From Alentia gelatinosa (Eukaryota > Annelida > Polychaeta > Phyllodocida > Polynoidae): a stretch of 64,000 nucleotides of DNA. A model generated the notes under the pieces. That model did not search any database. It was not told the origin of the DNA and saw only the letters and a program-made list of their open reading frames with translations. Location: contig OX465581.1 of NCBI GenBank assembly GCA_950022655.1, positions 36,055,300 through 36,119,299 of the forward strand, given 5' to 3'. Shown here one piece after another: positions 1 to 13,703 of this stretch (position 1 is the first letter of the stretch; each line of letters begins with the position of its first letter). The translations under genes were made by a program, and so were the position numbers.

Positions 1-3000
1 TTTCATCAACGATTCCAACCATATTCCCAAATAGAACAGTACAACTTATGGCCCTAGGTGTGCTGGGTGTTTCTAAACAATTGGCAGATTCTGTTTCACT
101 TTCGGTGAGGTGGATCAGAATTGCCTCATTTGCAAATTGGTTGGCTGAGGCTAGCTTTACCAACCATTGGAAGCGTTACCAGCCAATGGGAAAGCACAAC
201 ACCGCCTATAAAACCCCTGGTGAGAGGTACTTATCTCCAACGTGATACGTGTTCATGTACAGTATGTTATATGCTAGAATGACGAAAATAGGGGAAAAAA
301 AGAGGGATTTGAGAGCCGTCTCCTCATATATCAGTGCTATAAAAAATCTATTGCGTCGCATACTGCTGTACATGGCAAATTTCCGTAAGTGAGATTGAAT
401 AATGCCAGGTAGTTTCCACATCATGTAGTCGGCTTGGCTTTGCCTTCCGCTGTTGACATAGTGTTGCAATATTACCTGTCAAGCGGTGAGACGTAAGCGG
501 ATATGACATAGTGTATAAATTATAAAGCTACTGCCTTCTGTTGAAAGGTTATGCTGCCATATTAAATCTGTCGTTTGCCGTTAAGAACCATGTATTTCAT
601 TGATTATGAATCATTGCCATACTATTTTCGGCTCTAAATCGAGAAGGAGGGTCTTTCTGCCCATACTTCGTAGTAATGCATCTAGCTTCAGCGCAATGGG
701 TAATTATACGGAGGTATGCAAATGCTTGAATCTGTTGGAAACCAATTCAGTGCCGGCATTGCTACCTGACGCCAACTATGACGTGATGTTCCAGCTTGAT
801 AGATATTCTTGCTAATTGGCTTCTAGGAAGCCGTTTCTCGATTGATTGATATTACTACCTCTTTCATAACATGGACAAGATACTATAACAAAAGAATTAA
901 CCTTATACATTTGAAATTTTGCCATTAGAGTTACTCTTCATTACGTACAGTGCGAAATATGGAATTCAAGTAAGGATCTCATTTAAAAAAAAATATCAAC
1001 CTATGGAATTATCTTTCCTTCGTCTCTTTCCCGTTTGGGAAGTTGCGGGGCCAATTCATTATGAAAGAGGAAACAAATGAGGGAAACAAAATCAAATATC
1101 TCCAGAAATCTTTCCTTGTATTCAGTGTGGCCAGCCTGATGAGGTTCGGCGACTGCGCAGTAGATCGTTGGAATCTGACCAGTTTCCGGTCGTTCTGATA
1201 AGAAGCATCCCTAAGTCTTCTCAAGAAGTAATGGCGGGCCCGATTACACGAGTGACTGATAGAGGTGTCAGATAAATACCGAGTAGTACATATCTGTACA
1301 TAGAGAGCACTCATAACTGGCGTTATTTCTACGAAAGTCCCAGCCACATTCAAGGTTGGGAGATAAAATGACGGAAAGCGAGACAAGCATTGGACAAAAA
1401 ATGTTTCTGTGTCTGTGGGAATTATTGGGGAACGTGTCCCAGTGTAGTCTCATAAAAGACTGTGACTTTAGTCAGCTGTACCGCCGGGTAGCACGGGAGA
1501 GCGAGCAAATCCAACCTGATATCAGCCGAACATTCCCCCTTTCTTCATATGATGTATAAGAGAAGCATGCCTTAGATACGGTAATATCACAATTGAGATG
1601 TATCTCACCTATAAGAATATGTCTTCATACATTGCCAGGAACAAAGTCGGGGTGGTGTTCCTATATCCAAAATGATATAACCTTGTTAAAAAAGGACCCC
1701 AAAATGACTATAGCCATCAAATGTAAAGCGACTACCTATGACCTTTTTCTAGTGTTAGGACAGCACATATTTTCTAATACTTGTCGTGCCATAGGCAACA
1801 CGACTCAAATCTGACCTTTGCAAATCCAGACACAGGCCAGTGGATCTTAATGTCAGGATGAAAGTGCAAAACGACATCGCTTTATGGAAAATATATTAGC
1901 CAATAACTTCAGATTAGACCCGCAAAGATATCATTTCTGCTTTGAAATTGTGTCGGGAAAATACTGTCCCTGGACTTTGTCAATAGTATTGTTTCCATCT
2001 CATTGTTTAAAGATTACAGAAAATAATGTTCGGTCTTAGTTTCGAGGAACGTTTATTGATGGTTTGGCAACATCCAACTGTACAGAGATGGCAGTTTTCA
2101 TATTTCCGAGGGGATCCTTGTTTTCATTTTCAGTTTATTTAAAAAAATAAAAAGGTTTCTCAAATGAAAATTCTTGTGTAAAACAGAGAATAAATTTGAC
2201 CTTATTTACACCAATAAACAGCGGTTCAAACCTCCCCACACACCTCAGCCCCATTCCATGGCCAATAGCGGTTTTTTTATCAGTCTCTCTGAGGCAGTTA
2301 TTTCTACATGAAAAAATATGTCCTTTTTTCTCAACCAAACTGAGATCCCTTACTGTAATATGTTGCCCATTCTTACATTCTGATTGGTTACGATCGCAGT
2401 GCATTGGAACGACGATCACGTATTTGAAATGTTATAGGTATTTATCACTCGATGGATACTACTGAATCAATCGTGTAATCATTCTTTTAGCACTACTTGT
2501 GGTTTTCTGGGTACAGTAAATGTTTGGGAATCTCAGATATATAAAGTCTTCTTTGTGCAACACCAGGATACGGATCGAGGACCGAGGTCATGATGTAGGA
2601 GGGTGTGGTGCAGCGTGTGGCTTTCACGAGCAGTGATTGCGGTGGTCAAGTGCGTGCTGCAGTCTGTGATTGAAGGATCAGCTAAGATTACAACTGAGCC
2701 CGAGTGTCTTCCACTGTATCGATTTCAATTGGAGAGTTATCGAGAAAGGTTTAAATCTAGATATTATCTGGGGATCTGGTCTTAGAAACATTTTAAGAAG
2801 GCATGGAAAATATGGTCATTGGGGCCAAATAATGATGCATCAGACAATATCGACTTCTTATTCTTATCATAAGATTGAGAGTGCCTTAGGAAATTCTCCC
2901 GCTCTTTAAATAAGAGGGATTGTTAAGTATGAGTAGACATTCCAATTTAATCTACCATTTGGTGGGTCAATGGTATTGTACAACCATATATTTTAAAAAA

Positions 3001-4365
3001 TACCATGCTATTTCAGGTTCGAGGGTGCACTCCCAAACAGATTTTTTATAAAGGCGAGACTAAAACAAGTCTTACTATTAATTTGTCACTTAAGAGGGAT
3101 CTAACCCATCCCCGAGTTAGTGGGAATATTTTTCTCAGACCTTTTATAGATTATAGTGTAGAGGCGAATATTTTCATCCGTAAACATGTGTACAAAAACC
3201 CTGCATGGCCAATGATTTCCAAATAGACGAGATGATTCTTCATACTGTGATACGCAGCGTAGATATTGTTCATTAGCGGATCATGATACGTTCTTGTATC
3301 TAATCGATTACCCGTTGTGTGACCACGGCCGCTAAAGGCAGGCAATAATAGCGCCTTCCGCGGGGCAGGATCCTTAGTGATTGCCTCCTCGACAGCCAAG
3401 TAGTGGCGGCAGTAATTGCATTACATGGGTTAAACATAAAGCCCACCGAGCTGAGACAAAGCCCAAATTGCGAGGGCCAGCGCCTCTGGCGCCAGCAACA
3501 AGATTAGTCTGGGTAGGTGGATGGAGTCAGGCCCCACGGCCACGCTGCTAACTCGATGTTGAGGTGTTGTCAATCCTTCCCCTGGCCATCTCTAGATTTA
3601 ATTGACACAGGATACGAGGCCTAAAAGATAGGAAACACTGATCGGCTATCTGCCCTCCAGTGTTAAGCCGGGGACACACCAAGCGAGTCAAGGCAGCGAT
3701 TTCTAGAATCGCCAACACAAAATTGTACGAAGGTGAAATATTACTTCTGATAATTTAGCGTCTCAGAAGCAATAATCAGGTGAAATATGCAATAATAGCT
3801 CACATAGATACCATTTTGTGTTGGCGATTACAGGAATGACCGCGTTTCTCGCTTGGTGCGTTTCCGCCTTTATGTTGCGGTTATTACACCAAAGTGCCCA
3901 TAGCCTTCTGTTTCACAGAGTCAGAATTTGTACCTCTCGTTCTCGCTTCCTAAAAGAACGTTTCCAACGGTTGAAGAGTAACAGTAGATGCACTTTTGGT
4001 GTTTAAGTGGTCGGTAACATTATGATATGAATCTTTTTATGGCAATGTTTGGACGTAAATATTTGATAGCTCTATTTTTTCTACTCGTATGGTAATACAG
4101 GTCAGGTGATAAAGGAGTTAAGAGGCTCTCCAAGCACTACTTACATCTAAATATACAAACTCCTCCAAACCAAACTGGCGTAAGGCGATTCAAGCTCCCA
4201 ATCTCCAACCAAGCTAATAACTCTTAAGAGACATTGTAAATGATCCAACTGTTTTTAAATCCCGACGCATTTCATAAGCCCTCAATGAAATACAATTTGG
4301 TAATTGAACGTGAGTTAAAAACTAGTAGTTATAATTTTGAATTTTCATTGGTAGCGCAATTCCAG
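1..4365. other. No gene recognised
   Basis: This is AT-rich sequence with only short chance frames. I see no exon with supporting splice sites, no RNA gene and no repeat worth naming. Confidence 0.6.
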
Positions 4366-4577
4366 GATCCATAATCGCTGAAAATATGCCGTGAGTTTTG
4401 GTTGTGGAGTAATCTCACAAATCCAAACCAAGTGAGATTACTCCCCAACCAAAACGAATGGTGTATTTTCAGTGGCTATGGATTGAGTGTGGTTCATATC
4501 TTATCTCACCCCTATCACTGACAGTGCCAGTTCTCCATTTTTAGTAAATTGGGAGAAAATACCACTGGTGAGACAAA
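4366..4577 (+). mobile_element. Composite hairpin + TTATCTCACC element, copy A
   Basis: A hairpin with arms of about 50 bp (4366-4418 and 4432-4485, including gttttggttg and agtaatctcac) is followed by a module opening ttatctcacccct at 4501 and closing ggtgagacaaa at 4577. Here the module is short (77 bp). Confidence 0.65.
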
Positions 4578-5464
4578 TATCCATCTCATTACTGAGGGGT
4601 TATCGCAGATTATCGGCACCTTTAAGAGTCTACTCTACAATGGAGAGCGGATGCATCACTCTCCACGGGAACAGCTGATATGGCCTGATATCTTGAGGAG
4701 TGTGGCCAATTTGCCAATCGTCCCACAAGAGGGTCATATCGTAGGTAGAAAAGCCTATGTATAGTGACACGTATGGTAAACTTTGCTTGTGGAATAGCAT
4801 CTTGTATATTGAAGGAATTGAAAGGTACGGGGGTCAAAGATTAGAAATTACGAAGTAAATCTTTGTTGCTTGTTTTCGATAAACAAATTTCATTTTTAAA
4901 ATGTGGTCAGACAAATTGTGCTGATTGCTACTGCCCTTGCTTCCTAAATTAACAGAGGATCGCAATATCCGCACTCAAAATGAGCAATCCCCGAAGTGCA
5001 CCATGACTACGGTAAAAGTAGGAAAATGTACCAAGGATTATCATATCGATCGATATACGGTCATATATTGATACCAATGACATGTCCTAACCTAGGTTTA
5101 AATTAGAACATGTTGGTTCTTTGTATCAGTTGTACTGCCTCTCTTTAGGAGCATTTCACTGGATCTGGGATATCAGAGTTGAAAACGAAGACAAGGATTC
5201 CAGTGTGACTACTAGTTCTATAATATGTCATTTGGTTTAACTCCGGATATTATACATATAGCCCTGTCGTTTTTCATAAAGGAGGGGAGGAAGCCGTTTA
5301 CGATCACGAACCTCACCCTGATCCAGACCCTGACCATTGTGTTGCCTTGCGCGTTTGACGAGGTTCCGGCTTGTAGTAGTAGAGGGAAATATCGCCTGGT
5401 CTCAGGCAGCTACAACCCGTGACCTTTACACCACCAGCCTTACGGGGTAATAACGCAGCCGTCC

Positions 5465-5918
5465 GCGGCTTTGCCACTACCAGCAGGACATGGGACTACC
5501 CCCAGGCTCATACGTATCTAGGTAACAAAAGATTAATATAGGGAGACATAGTGAATGAAGCTGAATGGAATATGTTTAGTTTTGTGTCAGAAATATTCAC
5601 AGGGTTCGAAGAACGAGGTGAGTAATTCCAACCAAATCAACAAGGAACAGATGTAATTCAGACACACTCGGGATGTCTCCTTAGTATTATACACCTGCAT
5701 ATAATTAAAAACGACATTTTAAAAAAGGTCACATGCTCCGGAATGCACAAATCATTAGTTCGTGCCCAGTGTGGAGAACGAAATTTGTATAGCTGGCCCG
5801 TAAGTCTGAGATTTTTGTGCAGAGGTATATCATGATGCAATCACCTGCGGCCATGCCATAGCCAGCAGGATATAGAACCTCCTGCCTTGTACTTATCTAG
5901 GTAACGAAAGAATATTAC
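5465..5918. repeat. Direct repeats flanking family 2 copy 1
   Basis: Two direct copies (5465-5540 and 5847-5918) share gcggc...tgcca, ccagcagga and tatctaggtaac followed by aaaga. They bracket the family 2 copy. Confidence 0.55.
5545..5838 (+). repeat. Dispersed repeat family 2, copy 1
   Basis: It shares, in order, gttcgaagaacgaggt, aaaacgacatttt, attagttcgtgc, and agctggcccgtaagtctgag with three other loci. It is bracketed by 70-bp direct repeats (5465-5540 and 5847-5918). Confidence 0.6.
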
Positions 5919-7557
5919 TTGATTTTTCCTCCTTCTTGGACTACCCCTCTCTCGTCTATGCGCTCGGCGAGGAGAACCCAGGCTTTCTGTATAGGTGGCT
6001 GGCGGTGTGGTTTCCCACTCCTATTTCAGTGACACTAGGGAGGCTTCCTTTTTCCAGTTAATGACCGTCGGTGAAACATAATTAAGAGAACGAGATCACC
6101 TGCTCTGAGCCAGAAACTGTCCCTTTAAAATATTCAACAGGCAGAGGGAAACATTCGTCTCTGCTGAAATTGTTAAGTAACTGTTTTGTAAATCTTTCGT
6201 AATGTGGAGAAGCGACTTTAAGCCCTGCATGTTATCCGTTGACACATCGTAGTGCCCTAGGCTTGTATGAACATCGATTCCCCTTCAGTACTAGTTAAGT
6301 ACTTCGGGCAATTGATTATTCTGTTGAGGCATTTTTAATCGGATCAACCTAGTAATTTATATTGTTTATCAAAATTTAGGGCAGCTGCCCTTCATAATTA
6401 AGATCAGACGTTTATTCGAATTTATACTTTACAAGACAGGGCTACTATGGTAATTCGGAAAGCCATTTGCACTAATGAAGGGAAATTGTTTGCGGACATG
6501 ACCGGATATGTGATGAAGGCAGGCTAATTGTGTAATTCATGATTGATATCCAGTGCAGTCATTTCACACTTCCATTCATCAGAGATCAGGCAAATATTGT
6601 CACTTTCATATCAGAGAGATATTTCATTAATTTCCAAGGGCAGACCAAGAACTCCGATTATTTTCCGGCCAATTTTTCTTAGATTCACAGTCTTCGGCAT
6701 ATTCACAAGTCGAAACAAGAATTCTCTTCACAAATCGTTAGTAGCAAGACATCCAGTTGGTCTTGATTTATTTACAAGACTGTCTAGAAATTCTGGCAAT
6801 TACAATAGAACACAATGCTTCGGTAATGGGCGAAGCCTCGGGCGAACGCAGTACGCATCCAGTCCTATTTAGATGATGGTATTAAGGCTCATCGAGGAAC
6901 TGTCAACTGACGGGTGTGTGTCGACTGCGCTTCCTGTCGGCCTTTTACCTGCTGCTCCTCCAACAACCCAAAGAGAATGGCATTTGGCGGCACTTCTTTG
7001 ATGTCAATTCAGTGGACTTGTTTTTAGCCCGTTAAAAGGCAGACGATATGGTCTTTGGCGTGTTGGTGTGGGAACGAGTTTAGGTGCGGATATCGATTAA
7101 AGACGACTGGCCAGACGGTGGTTCGGGTCGAGAGAGGCTGGACCCAGTGTGAACTAAAATCTAGTCTCTGTACTTCTCTGGAGAACAGACTCCATGGCAA
7201 CAGCGCATGGCGGCGTTGGTTCTCTGTTATTGGGATATAGAGCCAACTTTGGCTTCAGTCCCTGTCTCCTATGCCTACCCCTCCAACTACTCCACCCTCC
7301 CTGTCGAGCCTGTTCGGAGAAGTCCCAATGTTGCAAAGTAGTTCTTTTTCTGACTTATGTCCATAATCAAAGACTTGAAGAAGGGATGAATGTTTTCCGA
7401 CAACTGACGGAATTCCGATATTTCATGGCTTATTGGCCGCTTCGTAGAATATATATCGATTCATAACCATTTGGTTCCAAAATGATGATAAATACTTCCT
7501 TCCTTTTTTGATTTCCTATTTTTTTCCATAAGTCTAGACTTTCATCAGTTTCGGGTA
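5919..7557. other. No gene recognised
   Basis: There are short frames only, the longest about 110 codons without recognisable motifs. Composition becomes slightly GC-richer near 7050-7330 without a supportable exon. Confidence 0.55.
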
Positions 7558-7860
7558 TTATCTCACCCCTGGTATTTTTTCTCCATAGACTTAACATTGG
7601 CAACTCGTATCTAACGCCCATTAGATATTTAAGAAAAATATCCAATGGGGGATCATGTCACAAATAATAGCCCATTAGTCAACGTTAAGGGTGAGATAAA
7701 TTCAGAAACCCATTCAAGTCTAGTGTCAGAGCTCGATGCCATCTCGTTTGAATCACTACGTAATTCACGCGGCTTCACCTTGTGAATTACTACGTGATTC
7801 AAACTCGATGGGATACGTGCTCAGACCCTAAACTCTCATAGGTTTCCTCTATAGTATTTC
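7558..7860 (-). mobile_element. Composite hairpin element, copy B (reverse orientation)
   Basis: The module comes first: ttatctcacccct at 7558 to gggtgagataaa at 7700. The hairpin (7706-7845) then has arms built around gtttgaatcactacg and its complement cgtgattcaaac. The whole copy aligns with the reverse complement of copy C, including the flanking aggtttcctcta. Confidence 0.75.
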
Positions 7861-8810
7861 ATCGATGGTCGATAACAGGTATACTATAATGAATAGTAAT
7901 AATAGTATTTCAGTGCATAGTGCAAGAAATCTTTACCGGAGGAAAAGTAGCTCGGTATAAGACACAGACGTTCCTAAGGCCATGACTTTGGTCAGTCCTT
8001 CAATGTGGGCGTTGACCAGTGGTCAATATTGATGTATTTCCACACTCTCCCTTCTACTGCGCACACATATATATTGCTCTTGGTATCAGTCAGACGGGAA
8101 TACATGCTACCAGCGTACAGCCCACCGGGACCAGCAATAATTGGTGTCTCGCCACGTGACCCCTCGCTGAAATCTCGTAAGGCGAGAGGTCAAAGGACAC
8201 GAGAACTGAGGGGCTGGGGTTTGTGGAACGCGTGGCCGACGGCAGAGGGGCGGGGCAACAAGGACGCGGGGATCGATCGGGGGTGTGTGAGGGGTGGCAA
8301 ACCATGGCCTCCCGCCGAGAAGATGTGGGTGAGGATCAAACAAGGTTACGTTAACACATACGTCACAGGCTCAGACGATGGAGTAGGCACAACTGGACGG
8401 CATTTGATAAGTCTTATAAGGACCGCCAGGGGAGCACATGTATATATTTATGTGTTTGGTTTCATGACTGGGACATTGTCAGTAGATATAAGATATGCGT
8501 ATACATAGTGTTAATTCACTCTGCAAATTACTTTGTTGAATCCGGGTTTTTTTTTTATTCTTTAAATTCTTTTATTGGGTTCAAACAGGTTGTGTTAAAC
8601 ATTCCTTGTTGATATAAACGTTCTCCAATAAAAGACATGATAGGATATCATATCAGCCGTGGCATTGCCAGTGCTGGTTTTCATCTGGGGCCCAAGTAAA
8701 TAGTTATTACAAAGTTGCGTTTCTAAGTACAGACCACACAATATACTCCTTGTTTTCGACATAGAGTGAATACAAGCAAGAGAATTTGTTACTCATGAGT
8801 CTAATTCTAT
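7861..8810. other. Spacer between the inverted pair B and C
   Basis: The 950-bp interior of the inverted pair has a GC-rich core (about 8140-8345) in an AT-rich surround. The core keeps frames open on both strands, the longest being 167 codons (8005-8508, +). That peptide is Pro/Gly/Arg-biased and shows no transposase motif or known domain, so I do not call it a gene. Confidence 0.5.
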
Positions 8811-9129
8811 AGGATATTGTAGAGGAAACCTATGAAGGTTTATGGTCCGAGCTCGTATCCGATCTAGTATTAATAGCATAGTACATGTACATGTAATTCA
8901 TAACGCAAAACCGCGTGAATTACATAGCGATTCAAACGAGACAGGACCAAGCTCTGACCGTAAACTTGAATAGGTTTTTCGATTTATCTCACCCCTCATA
9001 TTGACTATTTGGTTAACATTTATGACATAATTCCCCATCGAGTGTTTTTTTTTTCTAAATACTCCATGGGCATTGAAAATGAGTTGCCAATGTTAAATCT
9101 ATTGGAAAAGGTACCACGGGTGAGATAAA
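8811..9129 (+). mobile_element. Composite hairpin element, copy C
   Basis: The hairpin (8826-8977) contains gcgtgaattacatagcgatt and outer arms aaacctatgaagg / cttgaataggttt. The module runs from ttatctcacccct at 8984 to gggtgagataaa at 9129. It is the inverted partner of copy B over about 310 bp with an estimated three-quarters identity. Confidence 0.75.
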
Positions 9130-9510
9130 TCACTATATAAATTCAATCATATCAGAACTTTGGGACTTATTCCATAAGAATAGTTTATATATTTTCCTTA
9201 TATTCGAAATAGGTGGATGCCTGACGCACAACCGGAGATAGTGCCATAGAAATATGTAGAAGATAAATGGGACCAGGCAAATTACTTTGATGTAACCATG
9301 GACTTATACTCTAGAGCATACGGTCCATGTTGTAACCTAGTGTTCTTTATACCGAAACTTTACTGTATTATGTATGAGTACCCGCGATATAACTGCAGTT
9401 ATCAGGGACCACTGAGAGCAATAGCTGCAGTGAACAAAGAGTTATGGGGTGTGTGTAATCAGACCACCATTCATATATCCCCACAGCCCACTGCGATCTG
9501 GAGGAAATGG

Positions 9511-9834
9511 AGTATGGAGACACGGTTAGGGTGGCTGGGTGAAATCTGTTTTGTGTTGGAAATACATACCGAGTTCGAAGAACAAGGTCTCTTTTTCCTA
9601 CCACAACAACAAGGAACTTTTTTTATTCAGGCACCCTCACTATGTATCCTTACTAATATTTACCTGAAAATTAAAAAAAAAAACACGCCATTTTACTACT
9701 CACTCTTTCATCGTCTCAACAAGTCACGTAATAAAAAAGTTAGTATCATGTACAGTTCGTCATACTCTGACGCACGGAATCTATACAGCTGGCCAGTCAA
9801 TGTGAGACATTCACATACAGGTATAATAATATTC
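9511..9834 (+). repeat. Dispersed repeat family 2, copy 2
   Basis: It shares gttcgaagaacaaggt and ctggccagtcaatgtgagac with copies 1, 3 and 4, with extra AT-rich and A-run sequence in the middle. A 183-codon open frame overlaps this copy, but it is more likely a chance frame through the repeat. Confidence 0.6.
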
Positions 9835-12800
9835 AGCACTTGGCAATAATATTGAAATAAAGGACATCAAACTTGAAAACGTTTCATTTCATTACATCCA
9901 GAAATAGAATTGCAGCAAGTTTCATCGGCGTGTGACACTCTGTAAAGTTCTATAGCAGTTTGTGTATGACTTGCGTACGGCTGTTGCTGAAATACTCTCA
10001 AAATCTTGTAGTAACCCTAAAAAGTTAATATGAGGTAAAAATATACGTGACAAAATTACAATAGATTATACTATGTCCTTCTGGTATCTTAATACACAGA
10101 GCAGTGTTATTTGATTTCTGTTTGAACTGCCGTTGATAAAAAAGAATATATTAATAAGAAAGCTGCTCTTTCACGGAGGGGTTCATATGGTGGATATTGA
10201 TATATTGCCCTCTGCACGCGCAAATTTGCTTGTAGGGCCACGGACCTGTCATTTTGGCCTGTGGTTGGGTGCTATATTTCCATATATGTTAGTTCTGCAT
10301 ACGATGGCGAGCAAATATGGACCAAACGACTTAGTCTGCATTCTTGTGGCGAATATCGACTATGTGAACAGATTTTTAACACCATATTCCCACTCACTCT
10401 TCAGTTTTCGATCAACTGCTAATATTCTAACTTAAAAACCTAACAAATTTGTTTTCATGTTAAGCACGACTATATCCTGCCTAGCTGCTGTGATCAAATC
10501 TGATAAACACGGCCATATTAAATCGATTTAATGAATGTTCTAAATAAAATTGATAAACATAATCACTCAATAGGAAAAAAATCCTCTCCAAAATTGACTC
10601 ACTTATTGCATGTCTTTTTTCTCAATATTTCCGTTATTCTTGGATACGACTTCTGATGTAGGAATTACATAATTGCCTTACGACTTTTGATTGCGTCATT
10701 GTTCCTGTCCAGAGCGCACCCTGCCTTCTCTCATACAAGACCAATACCCAACGCCAGTCTCCTCAGAAATGAACGTTAATTAGTAAGCTGGTCACGATAT
10801 TGATTGATAGCCTCGCCAAGGTTGTCGGATATCGCGCGGCGCTCTAATAGCACAGGGAGCTTAGGCTCATTTACCAAACGTTTTTCTTTTCTCTTAAAGA
10901 TTGCTTTGGTTGTTCGAGATAAGGAAGCATGTACCACACAGTGTGTGGCTGGGATCTGATGGACCTTATCTTGTTCTATTCACGGACCACGGAGCGGGAG
11001 AGGGCCCTGCGTCTTTCGTGTGTGACGTCACCCATGATCAGACGTGATTAATTAGACGCCGCGTCTCTCCTCAAAGTTGTCTGGCGAAAATTCCGCGCTC
11101 TCTTAGTTTGAGCGGGAAAACATTGCATGAATTGATTGAATTTAATCTGCTTCGACGCCGGGATGATTTGGAAAGGAATTCATTTTTATTTGTGTCACAG
11201 GAAGATAGTTCTTGTATTTCATGTCCCGGATTAATTCACTCCGAGATTCATAGACGAGATCCACAAGATTTGAAACTACATGTAATTTTACTAATTTTAC
11301 TCCAGGCATGATACTATCTATTTTTAAAGTTCTGATATTCTGAGCAACAGCATTAAGAACTCTAAACACGGATAAGATAATTAGATTCTCAAAGTATCTT
11401 AAATTATCGCCTTGAAATAGTTAAAAAATATTGACTCGCCTGTATGGACATTAAATTGTTGGTTCATGGAAGGGATCCGTGTCTTAGCCTAAGCCTGCAC
11501 ACAGCACGGCGGTCGAATGTTGATAACGCGAAGGCTACTGGGACAGTGGCGCCATCTGAGGAGGAACCTATGCACTACTCCGATGGAAAGCCCTGCTTTC
11601 AGATGTGCTGTACTCTACCAGAGAGTGTCAATACAATACTCTATTTTCACTCCATTTGCAGTGATACCTTGTTTTGTTTCGGATCATAGTGAACATGTAA
11701 GAACATTCCTCATTCATGTTCAAACCTGCGATTAAGAGGAAAAAAACGTATATTGATTACTGAATGGCTTAGTCCACTAACCCTACAGAGCAATGGGACA
11801 GTAGGCCACATAACGGCTGCTGTGGAATAATTCCCAATTCAGAAAGGAAAAGAACCGTTGAACATGTATTCATTTACTTAAACAGATGTCCGGTTGTAAT
11901 TAGCCTTAGGCTTAGCCTGTGTTACTATTGTCATGGGTGTCGAAAAAGACACAATTCAGGAATTTGTGAGGAAAATGCTAATTTTGATCAATATAGTCAT
12001 TCCCATATTAAATTATTAAATTTCTTGCGAAGACTACATTACCCTCGCCTTTGGTTTGTTTTTCTTTTGCGTAATTTTCTCCCCCTTCGTAAAATGAACT
12101 GACCTGATCTTAAATATCACTCTTCGAATCTTAGAATTATTTACTTTCGGTGAACCATGAAAACCACCTAAATATTTTCTCTGTTGTATCAAACAAAAAT
12201 GTTCTTTTTTTTCGTACATATATAACTGGTATCTCACATGTGTTCTAATGTGTTTCTTTTGTTTGTTTGCAGGTAAGTGTTGATGTGGAAACCTTCCTTG
12301 TATCCTGTATAAGGTAGGGTAAAAACAATGTGTATGAGAGACAATGAACCGTTCATCGTGTTATGGAGTCAGTGCAGAGAAATCCAGCCATTTGCTCAGA
12401 TCGACTTTTGAAAAGTACAATGCTATCCTTAAAGTAATGGCAATGAGATGAATCAAAGTAGCTGGTTCAATTTACAATACTTGCAATGTATGTACCATTA
12501 AGAATTCTGTCTAGAAATAGCAAGTTAATTTTTTCCCCAGTCATTTCCACTTCAAAGTTATTAACCATCATATATGGCAACTTATGACACAGTTGGTAAT
12601 ACCCATCACTTGGACTGCGGTCTTACGCGATCAGCAAAATTTTTTACCAGGTGTAGACAAACCTTTCTAGTTCTAGGTCCCTTACCTTTTTGTATGTCTG
12701 GCCGATGCCATTCAAGCAGATCCTTTAATCCGCCACCTACCACGGAGTCGCCACAAAAAAAACCCGCTGAAAACGCGACACAGGTCCTGTCAGATCGCCG

Positions 12801-13684
12801 TGCGCACACAGTAGAGAATTTTACATACATCACCACAAAAAGTGTTTGTTATAGATGATTCAATAATTCATGTATAGTTCCCAAAGTCACTGAATATTTG
12901 GCTTTACTCAGTGTTCATGGTGGTGCCACCTAGTGATATAACACGGACTAGTTTGCTACACAGTGACACTGGGTCCAGTAAGCAAATATGGCTCTACCTA
13001 GCGGGAATCGACGGAACTCCTTTACAGTAACTCATAGAAACACAATTCGTCGTACGATGTAGCCATTCAGGGATGACACTTAGTCGAACAAATACAATGC
13101 CATAGCAATGGTATTTCTAAAATTATGGGACTTAAACATTATAAAATTCAAGTTTACACTTTTTTAGATTATTCACAAAAGAAATGATGGAATTACATCG
13201 CATGTTATAGAACTGCAGCTTTATTCTTGGAGGTTACAGTTATATGGCTATTGTAGTTTTCAGATATATAGTGCTATATTCCACTTTCTCTATTGTGTAG
13301 TGAATGTTAACTTTCCCAAGGCCACATATGGCTCATTGTTATACAAAACACAGGAGTGCTTGGTTACTGCAACCATAGTCTTCCCACACACATCAAACCG
13401 CCTCAACCTTATGGGCGATGCAATCACTATTAAGATTTTTTAAAATAGGAGAAGTAACCGATTCTATGCATTGTCTTCCAAATGTCAGGGATTTTTTTTC
13501 GCAAGTCCCTCATGGGAACCCGTCGTCACATGGGGTTAAGTCCGCCTTTTTCAGAATATACGTTTGTGTATTTATGAGTTCTTTCTCTTTTTAAAACTTT
13601 GTTTCCTGAGCATAACAGTGGAATAACATTGGATGGCTATTTAACGACACTGATATTTCTGCTGGACGAGCGGAAAGAAGTAAT
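9835..13684. other. No gene recognised apart from the splice-like site at 12272
   Basis: This is AT-rich sequence. A GC-richer patch with a TGACGTCA motif lies at about 10980-11100. No coding exon is supported. Confidence 0.5.
12241..12318 (+). promoter_or_regulatory. Acceptor fused to donor (candidate recursive splice site or 41-nt exon)
   Basis: A long pyrimidine tract (tttcttttgtttgtttgcag) ends at an AG at 12272 and is followed at once by GTAAGT. This juxtaposition is the consensus of recursive splice (ratchet) points known in long Drosophila introns. Alternatively the sequence 12273-12313 is a micro-exon, since another donor (aag|gtaggg) follows; it would encode VSVDVETFLVSCI. No host gene on this strand could be identified. 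Confidence 0.35.
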
Positions 13685-13703
13685 GGGGGGGGGGGGGGGG
13701 GGG
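13685..13703. repeat. 19-base G run
   Basis: Nineteen consecutive G are seen. A 13-base C run lies at 14436-14448, and another C run at 51928-51940. Confidence 0.97.

Noticed and set aside
8005..8508. 167-codon frame inside the inverted pair
   Set aside because: It is GC-driven, with competing frames on the other strand, and the peptide has no transposase or other motif.
9298..9849. 183-codon frame on the plus strand
   Set aside because: It overlaps family 2 copy 2 and includes a run of lysines from an A tract. The other copies of the family are not open in this frame.
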